A stretch of 64,000 nt of DNA from Bacteroidia bacterium (GTDB taxonomy: Bacteria; Bacteroidota; Bacteroidia; Flavobacteriales; Flavobacteriaceae): positions 1-64,000 of the forward strand of contig JAUIJA010000008.1 of the NCBI GenBank assembly GCA_030431055.1, written 5' to 3'. The notes beneath the pieces were generated by a model that was not told the origin of the DNA, did no database searches, and was given only the letters and a program-made list of their open reading frames with translations. Below, piece after piece: positions 1-9,294 of this stretch. Numbering within the stretch: the first letter of the stretch is position 1; each line of letters starts with the position of its first letter. The translations under genes were made by a program, and so were the position numbers.

Positions 1-1532
1 ACGCTGTTGGTACGACACCAGGAAAAACATTACACGCTGGATCTAACGTTCGTGTAGAAGTAAACATTGTAGGTTCTCAAGATACTACAGGTTTAATGAC
101 GTCTCAAGAATTAGAAATGATGGCAGCTACGGTAATTTCACCAATTGTAGATGCTGGTTACCAATCTGGTTGTCATACAGCTTCTGTTTGGGATGATAAA
201 TCAAAAGCTAACATTCCGCGTTTAATGAAGTTTATGAACGACTTCGGATTAATTACGGGTCGTGATCCAAAAGGACATTATCATGCAATGACAGACGTAA
301 TTCATAAAGTATTAAACGATATTACGGTAGACGATTGGGATATCATTATTGGTGGAGATTCGCACACACGTATGTCTAAAGGTGTTGCTTTTGGTGCCGA
401 TTCTGGTACTGTGGCGTTAGCTTTAGCAACTGGTGAGGCGACTATGCCAATTCCAGAATCTGTAAAAGTAACGTTTAAAGGTAACATGAGAAGCTTCATG
501 GATTTCCGTGATGTGGTACATGCAACACAACAACAAATGTTAAAGCAATTTGATGGTGAGAATGTATTCCAGGGTCGTGTAATCGAGGTGCACATTGGTA
601 CATTAACGTCAGATCAAGCATTTACATTTACAGATTGGACTGCAGAAATGAAAGCGAAAGCTTCTATTTGTATTTCAGAAGAGGAAACTTTAATTGAATC
701 GTTAGAAATTGCAAGAGATCGTATCCAAATCATGATTGAAAAAGGTATGGATAATGAAAAGCAAATGTTACAAGGTTTAGTAGATAAAGCAAACAATAGA
801 ATTCAAGAGCTTAAGACAGGTATTAAACCTGCATTAAAACCAGATGCAGATGCTAAATATTATGCAGAAGTGGTTATCGATTTAGATGAAATCGCAGAAC
901 CAATGATCGCAGATCCAGATGTAAACAACGAAGATCCTTCAAGACGTTATACACACGATACTATTCGTCCATTATCTTACTATGGCGGAACTAAAAAAGT
1001 AGATTTAGGTTTCGTTGGATCTTGTATGGTACATAAAGGTGATATGAAAATTTTAGCGCAAATGCTAAAAAACATCGAAGCTCAACACGGTAAGGTAGAA
1101 TTTAAAGCGCCATTAGTTGTAGCGCCACCAACATACAATATTGTTGATGAATTAAAAGCTGAAGGTGATTGGGAAGTATTACAAAAGTACTCAGGATTCG
1201 AGTTTAACGATGACGCACCAAAAGCAGCTGCACGTACTAAATACGAAAACATGTTGTATTTAGAGCGTCCAGGTTGTAACCTTTGTATGGGTAACCAAGA
1301 AAAAGCAGAACCAGGAGATACTGTTATGGCGACATCAACACGTCTATTCCAAGGTCGTGTAGTAAAAGATTCAGGAGAGAAAAAAGGAGAATCTTTATTA
1401 TCATCAACTCCGGTTGTAGTATTGTCTACTATTTTAGGAAGAACACCTACAATGGAAGAATATGAAGCGGCTGTAGACGGTATTGTGTTAACAAAATTCA
1501 AGCCTTCTCAAAAACAATTAGTAATGCAATAA
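1..1532 (+). CDS. acnB: Aconitate hydratase B (AcnB), 5'-truncated by the window edge
   Basis: Frame is open upstream of the listed ATG at 96 to the window start (AVGTTPGKTLHAGSNVRVEVNIVGSQDTTGL). AcnB-like motifs GGDSHTRMSKGVAFGADSGT and LERPGCNLCMGNQ. Confidence 0.95.
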   Translation, partial: AVGTTPGKTLHAGSNVRVEVNIVGSQDTTGLMTSQELEMMAATVISPIVDAGYQSGCHTASVWDDKSKANIPRLMKFMNDFGLITGRDPKGHYHAMTDVIHKVLNDITVDDWDIIIGGDSHTRMSKGVAFGADSGTVALALATGEATMPIPESVKVTFKGNMRSFMDFRDVVHATQQQMLKQFDGENVFQGRVIEVHIGTLTSDQAFTFTDWTAEMKAKASICISEEETLIESLEIARDRIQIMIEKGMDNEKQMLQGLVDKANNRIQELKTGIKPALKPDADAKYYAEVVIDLDEIAEPMIADPDVNNEDPSRRYTHDTIRPLSYYGGTKKVDLGFVGSCMVHKGDMKILAQMLKNIEAQHGKVEFKAPLVVAPPTYNIVDELKAEGDWEVLQKYSGFEFNDDAPKAAARTKYENMLYLERPGCNLCMGNQEKAEPGDTVMATSTRLFQGRVVKDSGEKKGESLLSSTPVVVLSTILGRTPTMEEYEAAVDGIVLTKFKPSQKQLVMQ

Positions 1533-1552
1533 ACTACATTGCTGAAAATATT

Positions 1553-1587
1553 TAAAGCTCTAGTAAAAATTTACTGGAGCTTTTTTG
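1553..1587 (+). terminator. Intrinsic terminator after acnB
   Basis: AAAGCTC.AGTAAAaaTTTACTGGAGCTTTTTT hairpin plus T-run. Confidence 0.75.
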
Positions 1588-1695
1588 CTTTACTATAGAA
1601 AATTCCTATTTAGCTACATTATTTTTAAATAGTTAATTGTCTATATTCTGATGTTTTTTTGGTAAATTGCGTAAGCAAACAAAAAAAATAGAATT

Positions 1696-3960
1696 ATGGC
1701 TTTTGATATTGAAATGATTAAAAAAGTGTACGAAAAAATGCCAGAACGTGTTGATAAAGCACGTGAAATTGTTGGTCGTCCACTTACTTTGTCTGAAAAG
1801 ATTTTATATTCTCACTTATGGGATGGAAATCCTACAACTGCTTTCACAAGAGGAAAAGACTATGTGGATTTCGCACCAGATAGAATTGCTTGTCAAGATG
1901 CAACAGCACAAATGGCATTGTTACAATTTATGCATGCGAATAAAGAGAAGGTTGCAGTTCCTACAACAGTTCACTGTGATCATTTAATTCTAGCAAAAAA
2001 TGGAGCAAAACAAGATTTAGAGTTTGCAACGAAACAATCTAAAGAAGTTTTCGATTTCTTATCATCAGTTTCAAATAAATACGGAATTGGTTTCTGGAAA
2101 CCTGGTTCTGGTATTATTCACCAAATTGTGCTAGAAAACTACGCTTTTCCAGGCGGAATGATGATTGGTACTGATTCCCATACAGTTAATGCTGGTGGAC
2201 TTGGAATGGTAGCTATTGGTGTTGGTGGTGCAGATGCTGTTGATGTAATGGCAGGAATGTCATGGGAATTAAAGTTTCCAAAATTAATTGGAGTTAAGTT
2301 AACAGGTAAATTAAACGGTTGGACAGCTCCAAAAGATGTCATTTTAAAAGTTGCCGATATTCTTACTGTAAAAGGTGGAACAGGAGCTATTGTTGAGTAT
2401 TTTGGAGAAGGAGCTAAATCCATGTCGTGTACTGGTAAAGGAACAATTTGTAACATGGGTGCAGAAATAGGGGCAACAACTTCAACTTTTGGATATGATG
2501 AATCAATGCGTCGTTATTTGTCTGCTACAGGTCGTCAAGATGTTGTAGATGCTGCAGACAAAGTAGCTTCATATTTAACAGCTGATGATGAGGTTTATGC
2601 TAATCCAGAACAATATTTCGATCAATTAATTGAAATTAACTTATCAGAATTAGAGCCTCATATTAATGGGCCATTTACGCCAGATAGAGGAACTCCGGTT
2701 TCTAAAATGAAGGCAGAAGCAGAAGCTAATGGTTGGCCAATAAAAGTAGAATGGGGATTAATAGGTTCGTGTACAAACTCGTCTTATGAAGATATGACAA
2801 GAGCTGTTTCAATTGTAGAACAAGCAATTGAAAATAATATTACGCCAAAAGCAGAGTTTGGTATTAATCCAGGTTCAGAACAAATTCGTTATACTATTGA
2901 GAGAGATGGGATTATTGAAACTTTTGAAAAACTGGGAACTAAAGTCTTTACTAATGCTTGCGGACCTTGTATTGGGCAATGGGATAGAGAAGGCGCTGAT
3001 AAACAAGAAAAGAATACAATAGTTCATTCTTTTAATCGTAATTTCTCTAAAAGAGCAGATGGTAACCCAAATACGCATGCTTTTGTAACATCTCCAGAAA
3101 TGGTAGCAGCATTAGCAATTTCAGGTCGTTTAGATTTTAATCCTATAACAGATACACTAATTAATGATAATGGTGAAGCAGTAAAATTAAATCCACCACA
3201 TGGTGATGAATTACCAACCAAAGGATTTGATGTTGAAGATCCAGGTTTTCAAGCGCCAGCTAAAGATGGTTCGGGAGTTCAAGTAATTGTAGATCCTAAA
3301 TCTGAGCGTTTAGAGCTATTAGAGCCTTTTAAAGCTTGGGATGGAAAAAATATTACAGGAGCTAAATTGTTAATTAAAGCATTTGGTAAATGTACAACAG
3401 ACCACATTTCTATGGCTGGACCATGGTTGCGTTTCCGTGGGCATTTAGATAATATTTCAAATAATATGTTAATTGGTGCTGTTAATGCTTTTAATCAAGC
3501 AACAAACAAAGTTAAGAACCAATTAACTGGAGAATATGACGCAGTTCCTGCTGTTCAAAGAGCATATAAAGCTGCTGGTGTTCCTTCGGTTGTTGTAGGA
3601 GATCATAATTACGGTGAAGGTTCTTCTCGTGAGCATGCGGCTATGGAGCCTCGTTTCTTAGGAGTTAAAGCGGTTTTAGTAAAATCGTTTGCACGTATTC
3701 ACGAAACTAACCTTAAAAAACAAGGTATGTTAGGTTTAACATTTGCTAATGAAGCAGATTATGATAAAATTCAAGAAAATGATACAATCAATTTCTTAGA
3801 TTTAACAGAATTTGCTCCAGGTAAACCGTTAACATTAGAATTTGTTCATGAAGATGGATCTAAAGATATTATTTTAGCGAACCATACCTATAATGAAGGT
3901 CAAATAGAATGGTTTAAAGCGGGTTCTGCATTAAATTTAATTGCTGCAGGAAAAGCTTAA
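1696..3960 (+). CDS. Aconitate hydratase, mitochondrial-type (754 aa)
   Basis: Motifs [51 protein letters not shown]. Confidence 0.93.
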   Translation: MAFDIEMIKKVYEKMPERVDKAREIVGRPLTLSEKILYSHLWDGNPTTAFTRGKDYVDFAPDRIACQDATAQMALLQFMHANKEKVAVPTTVHCDHLILAKNGAKQDLEFATKQSKEVFDFLSSVSNKYGIGFWKPGSGIIHQIVLENYAFPGGMMIGTDSHTVNAGGLGMVAIGVGGADAVDVMAGMSWELKFPKLIGVKLTGKLNGWTAPKDVILKVADILTVKGGTGAIVEYFGEGAKSMSCTGKGTICNMGAEIGATTSTFGYDESMRRYLSATGRQDVVDAADKVASYLTADDEVYANPEQYFDQLIEINLSELEPHINGPFTPDRGTPVSKMKAEAEANGWPIKVEWGLIGSCTNSSYEDMTRAVSIVEQAIENNITPKAEFGINPGSEQIRYTIERDGIIETFEKLGTKVFTNACGPCIGQWDREGADKQEKNTIVHSFNRNFSKRADGNPNTHAFVTSPEMVAALAISGRLDFNPITDTLINDNGEAVKLNPPHGDELPTKGFDVEDPGFQAPAKDGSGVQVIVDPKSERLELLEPFKAWDGKNITGAKLLIKAFGKCTTDHISMAGPWLRFRGHLDNISNNMLIGAVNAFNQATNKVKNQLTGEYDAVPAVQRAYKAAGVPSVVVGDHNYGEGSSREHAAMEPRFLGVKAVLVKSFARIHETNLKKQGMLGLTFANEADYDKIQENDTINFLDLTEFAPGKPLTLEFVHEDGSKDIILANHTYNEGQIEWFKAGSALNLIAAGKA

Positions 3961-3978
3961 TATAGTTAAGTAAATTAT

Positions 3979-4014
3979 AAAAAACGCCTAAGATTTCTTA
4001 GGCGTTTTTTTATT
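3979..4014 (+). terminator. Intrinsic terminator after the second aconitase
   Basis: AAAACGCCTAAGAttTCTTAGGCGTTTTTTT. Confidence 0.85.
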
Positions 4015-4017
4015 TTA

Positions 4018-5041
4018 ACGTGAGTTCGATATAAAAATGTAAAAATATTTGGATAAAAAAGCAAAAGTTAGTATATTTAATGTATTGAATATTAAAACAA
4101 TAACTAAACTTTTGCTTATGCTTTCGCAAGATAAAATTACACAAATTTTTTGTTCTATTGATGATTTTTGTAAAGATTTTGTTCCAAACTGGGAAAATCA
4201 AATGATTTCTAATGGTAAGAAACGTATTAGAAAATCAAATTTATCTCTTTCTGAAGTTATCACAATTCAAGTCCTTTTTCATGTTTCAGGTTACCGAAAT
4301 TTTAAATTTTTTTACCTTGATTATGTCTCTAAATTTTTAACTAATGAATTTCCCAATTTAGTAAGTTACAATAGAATGGTTGAGCTAAAATCTACTTCTT
4401 TTATTCCTATGATGATTTACTTAAAAACAAAAGGTTTAGCCGATTGTACCGGGATTAGTTTTATTGACTCTACACCACTTAGAGTATGCGATACAAGAAG
4501 AATTACACAACATAAAACATTCAAAGAAATAGCCCAAAGAGGACAATGTTCTTTGGGTTGGTTCTTCGGTTTTAAACTTCATATTATAACTAACGATTGT
4601 GGCGGAATCATAGATTTTATGCTTACTCCAGCCAATGTACACGATACAAATCCGTTAAAAATGAAAGGATTTATTAATAAACTTTACGGAAAACTTTTTG
4701 GTGATAAAGGCTACTTGTCTAAAGAACTTTTTCAATCTCTTTTTTCTAATGGAATTCATCTCGTAACCAAGTTAAGAAAAAATATGAAAACAAAATTAGT
4801 TACTCCAATTCAAGATGCTTTTTACTTAAGAAAAAGAGCAATCATTGAGACCATTTTTGACCAATTAAAAAATATTTTTCAAGTGGAACACTCCAGAAAT
4901 CGTTCCCAAATTAATTATTTCAACAATATATTTTCAGCTTTAATCGCTTATAATTTTGCAGAGAAAAACCATCTCTAAAAAACAACTTTGTTGATACTAA
5001 ACAATTAATACTTTTTCAGTAATTTTATATCGAACTCACGT
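4018..5041 (+). mobile_element. Complete IS982-family insertion sequence
   Basis: 19-bp perfect terminal inverted repeats ACGTGAGTTCGATATAAAA (4018-4036 / 5023-5041), 7-bp direct repeat TATTTTA on both sides (4011-4017, 5042-5048), intact transposase inside. Confidence 0.93.
4118..4978 (+). CDS. IS982-family DDE transposase (ORF track extends to a TTG at 4049; ATG at 4118 fits family length better)
   Basis: SFIDSTPLRVCD, GDKGYLSKELF, RAIIETIFDQLKN motifs; lies inside the IS inverted repeats. Confidence 0.9.
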   Translation: MLSQDKITQIFCSIDDFCKDFVPNWENQMISNGKKRIRKSNLSLSEVITIQVLFHVSGYRNFKFFYLDYVSKFLTNEFPNLVSYNRMVELKSTSFIPMMIYLKTKGLADCTGISFIDSTPLRVCDTRRITQHKTFKEIAQRGQCSLGWFFGFKLHIITNDCGGIIDFMLTPANVHDTNPLKMKGFINKLYGKLFGDKGYLSKELFQSLFSNGIHLVTKLRKNMKTKLVTPIQDAFYLRKRAIIETIFDQLKNIFQVEHSRNRSQINYFNNIFSALIAYNFAEKNHL

Positions 5042-5075
5042 TATTTTAGTATATTTATATGTAAATGCAAATAGA

Positions 5076-5747
5076 ATGAATTCACTTTGGTTTTTTGAAG
5101 ATGTAAATCTGTTTAATTTATTATGCCCCCATAAATTTAAAGGATTTGAGGACGGGCATGAATTTAATGAATTTAAAAAAAATGATTTTGTTTATTTTGA
5201 AGAGGATGCAGCAGATAAAGTATATTTAGTAAATTCAGGTAAAATAAAAATAGGCTATGTTACTGATGATGGAGATGAAATTATAACAGCTATTTTATCA
5301 AAAGGGGAAATTTTTGGTGAGAAAGCTATTCTGGGACAAGAAAGCAGAAGTGAATTTGCTCAAGCTATTGAAAATAAAACATCAGTTTGTCCCATTACAA
5401 CACCTGAAATGATTGAGCTTTTAAGAGAAAATAAACAGTTTAGTCTTAAAATTTATAAGTTTATTGGTTTTCGATTTAAAAAATTGGAGAGAAGATTACA
5501 ATTGTTACTTTTTAAAGATACTAAAACACGATTAAAGGAATACTTGAAAGAATTGGCTGAAGATTTTGGATATACAAACAAAGTTACAGGCGATGTAGTT
5601 ATTCGTCATCCTTACACTCAAAAAGAAATTGCTACTTTAATTGGCACATCGCGACCAACCTTGAATATTTTGCTAAATGAACTCCAAAAAGAAGATTATT
5701 TACGTTTTGATAGAAAAGAAATTATTTTGAAAACGCCTTTAAGTTAG
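5076..5747 (+). CDS. Crp/Fnr-family transcriptional regulator
   Basis: cNMP-binding fold (DKVYLVNSGKIKIGYVTDDGDEIITAILSKGEIFGE) plus C-terminal HTH (YTQKEIATLIGTSRPTLNILLNELQKE). Confidence 0.88.
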   Translation: MNSLWFFEDVNLFNLLCPHKFKGFEDGHEFNEFKKNDFVYFEEDAADKVYLVNSGKIKIGYVTDDGDEIITAILSKGEIFGEKAILGQESRSEFAQAIENKTSVCPITTPEMIELLRENKQFSLKIYKFIGFRFKKLERRLQLLLFKDTKTRLKEYLKELAEDFGYTNKVTGDVVIRHPYTQKEIATLIGTSRPTLNILLNELQKEDYLRFDRKEIILKTPLS

Positions 5748-5811
5748 TTAGCTAACATAAAAAATAAAATACTGTTGGTAGCTTTGTTTAGTTAATTTAA
5801 AAAAAAGCACT

Positions 5812-6708
5812 ATGAAAAAGTATTTTTTAGGATTTTTAGGAGCTTCATTTCTTTTATTTTCATGTAATAATGATGATGATGAAGTTAGTAATTTAAACTC
5901 AAGTTTGAATTTAGATATTTCAGGTCTTGAAGATTTAGGCTCAGATTATGTGTATGAAGGTTGGATAATCGTAAACGGAAACCCAGTTTCAACAGGTCGT
6001 TTTTCAGTAAATAGTACTGGGCAATTATCAAAAAACTCCTTTTTGCTGACTAAATCACAATTGGATGCAGCTTCAACTTTCGTTTTAACAATCGAGCCTT
6101 CAGTTGGTGACGATCCAGCTCCTAGCGAAGTACATATTTTAGCTGGAGACTTTTCAGGTAATTCTGGCACAATGACCGTTTCTCACGCTGCAGCTTTTGG
6201 AAGCGATTTCTCATCTATTATAGGAAAATATATTTTAGCGACTCCAACTGATGGTGGAAGTATGGATAATGAAGAAAGTGGTGTTTGGTTTTTAGACAAT
6301 TCATCGGGTTCTCCAGTTGCAGGTTTAGAATTACCAACACTACCTAATGGATGGAAATATGAAGGTTGGGCTGTGATTAATGGAATGCCAGTTAGCACAG
6401 GTGCTTTTACAAATGTTGATATGGCTGATGATAATGCTTCAACGTCACCTTTTAAAGGGAATTCTGGAAACGGACCTGCTTTTCCAGGAGAAGATTTCCT
6501 TCAAAATGCACCAACAGGACTGACTTTTCCTACCGATTTGAGTGGGGGTAAAATTGTAATATCAATTGAACCAAGTCCAGACAATAGTAGTATGCCTTTT
6601 TTATTGAAGCCTTTGGTTCATGATGTGCCAGTAGTGGCAACTACCCATACTCCTTATACTATGATGCAAAATTTGGGATCATTACCAACAGGGAGTTTTA
6701 CGCGATAA
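5812..6708 (+). CDS. Putative surface lipoprotein with an internally duplicated domain
   Basis: Signal peptide with lipobox FLLFSC followed by NNDDDE; two copies of YEGW-I/V-NG-PVSTG.F. Confidence 0.7.
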   Translation: MKKYFLGFLGASFLLFSCNNDDDEVSNLNSSLNLDISGLEDLGSDYVYEGWIIVNGNPVSTGRFSVNSTGQLSKNSFLLTKSQLDAASTFVLTIEPSVGDDPAPSEVHILAGDFSGNSGTMTVSHAAAFGSDFSSIIGKYILATPTDGGSMDNEESGVWFLDNSSGSPVAGLELPTLPNGWKYEGWAVINGMPVSTGAFTNVDMADDNASTSPFKGNSGNGPAFPGEDFLQNAPTGLTFPTDLSGGKIVISIEPSPDNSSMPFLLKPLVHDVPVVATTHTPYTMMQNLGSLPTGSFTR

Positions 6709-6723
6709 AAAATGAAAATTTTC

Positions 6724-6757
6724 AAAAGCAAGGATATTCTGTATTCTTGCTTTTTTA
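6724..6757 (+). terminator. Intrinsic terminator after the lipoprotein gene
   Basis: AAAAGCAAG...CTTGCTTTTTT. Confidence 0.75.
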
Positions 6758-6771
6758 TTAAGTTTATAATT

Positions 6772-7650
6772 ATGAGAAGAATATTTACTTTTTTAACTTT
6801 ATTAGGTTCGTTATTTTTATATAGTCAAGGTTGTAGTGATGCAGGTTTTTGTACAATGGACAATATGAAGATTCAAAAAACGGATTCCATTCAATATAAA
6901 AGCGAAGTTAAATTAGGCTTAAACTATGGTTTGTCATATGAAGATATAAATGTGTTTGGAGCTTATGTTGCTTACATGCGTAATTTGTCTGATAAATTCA
7001 ATGTTGATTTAAGAGTTAATTATTTTAGCCAGTTTAATGATGATTTTTCATCCTCGACGTTATCGGATGCAATTGTTTCAACTAATTATAAAATAAATCC
7101 AAGCACTAAAGCAACCTTAGGTTTTAAAATACCATTTACAGATGGTAATTTAAAAGAAAATGGAATTGCATTGCCAATGGATTTTCAGCCTAGTTTAGGT
7201 ACTTTTGATGTAATAGTAGGGTTTTCTAAAAGGATAAGTAAATTAGGTTTTGCTTTGGCTTATCAGCAGCCTTTAACCCAAAATAAAAATCAATATTTTG
7301 CGCCAGCTGGTAGTCGTTTCACTACTACAAACCAATTTAAAAGAGCGGGAGATGTTTTACTTAGAGCATATTATTCATTTTATTTAAGTGAAAAATTGAC
7401 TTTTTCTCCTAGTTTATTGCCCATTTACCATGTGTCTGAAGATAAATATACAGATTTGTACGATGTTGAACGGAAAATTGAGGGGTCAGATGGCTTGACT
7501 TTAAATGCTAATTTATTTTTTAATTATAAATTAAGTAAAAATCAATCGTTTGAATTTAGTCTTGGAGGACCGCTTGTTGTAAGAGAGGTTCGTCCTGATG
7601 GATTAACTAGAGGGTTTGTGGCTAATTTAGAGTATAAAATTTTATTTTAA
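6772..7650 (+). CDS. Putative outer-membrane beta-barrel/transporter-like protein (ORF track start 6712 would span the terminator)
   Basis: Signal peptide MRRIFTFLTLLGSLFLYSQ at 6772; alternating beta-strand-like sequence ending in an aromatic-rich C-terminus (LEYKILF). Confidence 0.65.
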   Translation: MRRIFTFLTLLGSLFLYSQGCSDAGFCTMDNMKIQKTDSIQYKSEVKLGLNYGLSYEDINVFGAYVAYMRNLSDKFNVDLRVNYFSQFNDDFSSSTLSDAIVSTNYKINPSTKATLGFKIPFTDGNLKENGIALPMDFQPSLGTFDVIVGFSKRISKLGFALAYQQPLTQNKNQYFAPAGSRFTTTNQFKRAGDVLLRAYYSFYLSEKLTFSPSLLPIYHVSEDKYTDLYDVERKIEGSDGLTLNANLFFNYKLSKNQSFEFSLGGPLVVREVRPDGLTRGFVANLEYKILF

Positions 7651-7654
7651 TAAA

Positions 7655-7688
7655 AAAGCTCAACATTTGTTGAGCTTTTTTTTAAAAT
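7655..7688. terminator. Bidirectional terminator between convergent genes
   Basis: AAAAAAGCTCAACAtttgTTGAGCTTTTTTTT. Confidence 0.8.
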
Positions 7689-7706
7689 CTATATTTTTCT
7701 ATCCTA

Positions 7707-9155
7707 CTAATAATAAGTAAAACGTCTTACTTTTGAGATGTATTTTGCTAAACGAATAACTTGATGACTATATCCATATTCGTTATCATACCAAACATAC
7801 AAAACAACGTTTTTACCATTTGGCGCAACTAAAGTAGCGTTACTATCAAAAATTGAAGGAGCAGAAGTTCCTACAATATCAGATGATACCAATTCATTAT
7901 TTAGTGAAAATTTAATTTGTTCAACTAAGTTTCCTTCTAAAGCATATTTGCGTAAAATATCATTTAAGTCTTCTTTAGTTGTTTCTTTATTAACTTCTAA
8001 ATTTAATACAACTAAGGAACCATTTGGAACAGGAACTCTAATAGCATTTGAAGTTAATTTTCCAGCTAAACTAGGTAAAGCTTTAGCAACAGCGCTTCCA
8101 GCACCAGTTTCAGTAATTACCATGTTTAAAGCTGCAGCTCTACCACGACGGTATTTTTTGTGCATGTTATCAACCAAGTTTTGGTCGTTTGTGTAAGCGT
8201 GAATAGTTTCTAAATGTCCTCTTACAACACCCAAAGTTTCTTCCATTGCAGCTAAAACAGGTGTAATTGCATTTGTTGTACAAGATGCAGCAGAATAAAT
8301 ATCTACTTCGTCTGGACTGTATTCTTTGTGGTTTACACCGTAAACAATATTAGGAACACCTTTTCCTGGAGCAGTTAATAAAACTTTGTCAGCACCTTTT
8401 GCAGATAAATGACGTTTTAAATCTTCATCAGTTTTAAAAGCACCAGTGTTATCAATTATTAAAGCATCTTCAATTCCGTATTTTGTATAGTCAATTTCTT
8501 CAGGTCCGTTTGCAGAAATCATATGAACGGTTGTTCCGTTTACAATTAAAGAATTGTTTTCAAAATCAGCTTGTACAGAACCTTCAAAATCTCCATGAAC
8601 AGAATCGTGACGTAATAATGAAGCTCTTTTTTCTAAAAGAACAGCGTCGCTTTTATCTCTTGTTACAATAGCTCTTAAACGTAATTGTTGTCCTTTTCCT
8701 ATTTTGCTCATCATTTCACGAGCTAATAAACGACCGATGCGACCAAAACCATAAAGTACTACATCTTTAGGTTTGATTTCAGAATAATCTTTAGAATCTT
8801 TTAATTTGTCAATTACAAAGGCCTTAGCATCGTTGTATTTGTCGTCTTCTAAATGATATTCGTAAGTTAATTTACCAATATCAATTTTTGAAGGTGGTAA
8901 ATCTAAGCTTTGAATAGCACTTGCAATTTCAACAGAATCGAAAACATTAATAGGTTTGCGAACAAACTCACCTGCATATTCGTGTAAGTTGATGATGTCG
9001 CTAACATTTCTATCGATTAATTGATTTCTAAATAAAACCAATTCGATTGATTTGTCATACCATAAATCACTAATGATTTTAATGAATTCTACACAAGCTT
9101 TTCGTCTGTCTGCTTGAAAAGCGAGTTCTTTTTCGTATAAAGAATGGTTACTCAT
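7707..9155 (-). CDS. Glyceraldehyde-3-phosphate dehydrogenase, long form with N-terminal extension (482 aa)
   Basis: VLYGFGRIGRLLARE, ASCTTNAITPVLAAM, WYDNEYGYSHQVIRLA. Confidence 0.94.
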   Translation of the reverse strand: MSNHSLYEKELAFQADRRKACVEFIKIISDLWYDKSIELVLFRNQLIDRNVSDIINLHEYAGEFVRKPINVFDSVEIASAIQSLDLPPSKIDIGKLTYEYHLEDDKYNDAKAFVIDKLKDSKDYSEIKPKDVVLYGFGRIGRLLAREMMSKIGKGQQLRLRAIVTRDKSDAVLLEKRASLLRHDSVHGDFEGSVQADFENNSLIVNGTTVHMISANGPEEIDYTKYGIEDALIIDNTGAFKTDEDLKRHLSAKGADKVLLTAPGKGVPNIVYGVNHKEYSPDEVDIYSAASCTTNAITPVLAAMEETLGVVRGHLETIHAYTNDQNLVDNMHKKYRRGRAAALNMVITETGAGSAVAKALPSLAGKLTSNAIRVPVPNGSLVVLNLEVNKETTKEDLNDILRKYALEGNLVEQIKFSLNNELVSSDIVGTSAPSIFDSNATLVAPNGKNVVLYVWYDNEYGYSHQVIRLAKYISKVRRFTYY

Positions 9156-9234
9156 GAAGTAAAATTAAATGTGTTGTTATTAAACTTGTGCAAAAATACT
9201 CATTTCAAATAATTTGGGGAAATATTTTAAAATA

Positions 9235-9278
9235 AAAACCACGCTAGTAAAACTTTAAACTAGCGTGGTTTTTTTGAA
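9235..9278 (-). terminator. Intrinsic terminator after degQ/htrA
   Basis: AAAACCACGCTAGT...ACTAGCGTGGTTTTTTT. Confidence 0.8.
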
Positions 9279-9294
9279 TTAATAATTGACTTGC

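Noticed and set aside
302-1501. Minus-strand ORFs (302-595, 614-796, 1082-1501) within acnB
   Set aside because: Antisense to a clear coding gene with no family resemblance; shadow ORFs.
1748-3221. Extra ORFs inside the second aconitase (1748-1987, 2139-2456, 2828-3022, 2875-3078, 3024-3221)
   Set aside because: Alternate-frame shadows of a strongly supported CDS.
4010-4642. Minus-strand ORFs in the IS element (4010-4201, 4436-4642)
   Set aside because: Overlap the inverted repeat, hairpin and transposase; no recognisable product.
6712-6771. Upstream start of the outer-membrane-like ORF
   Set aside because: Would read through an intrinsic terminator; a proper signal peptide starts at 6772.
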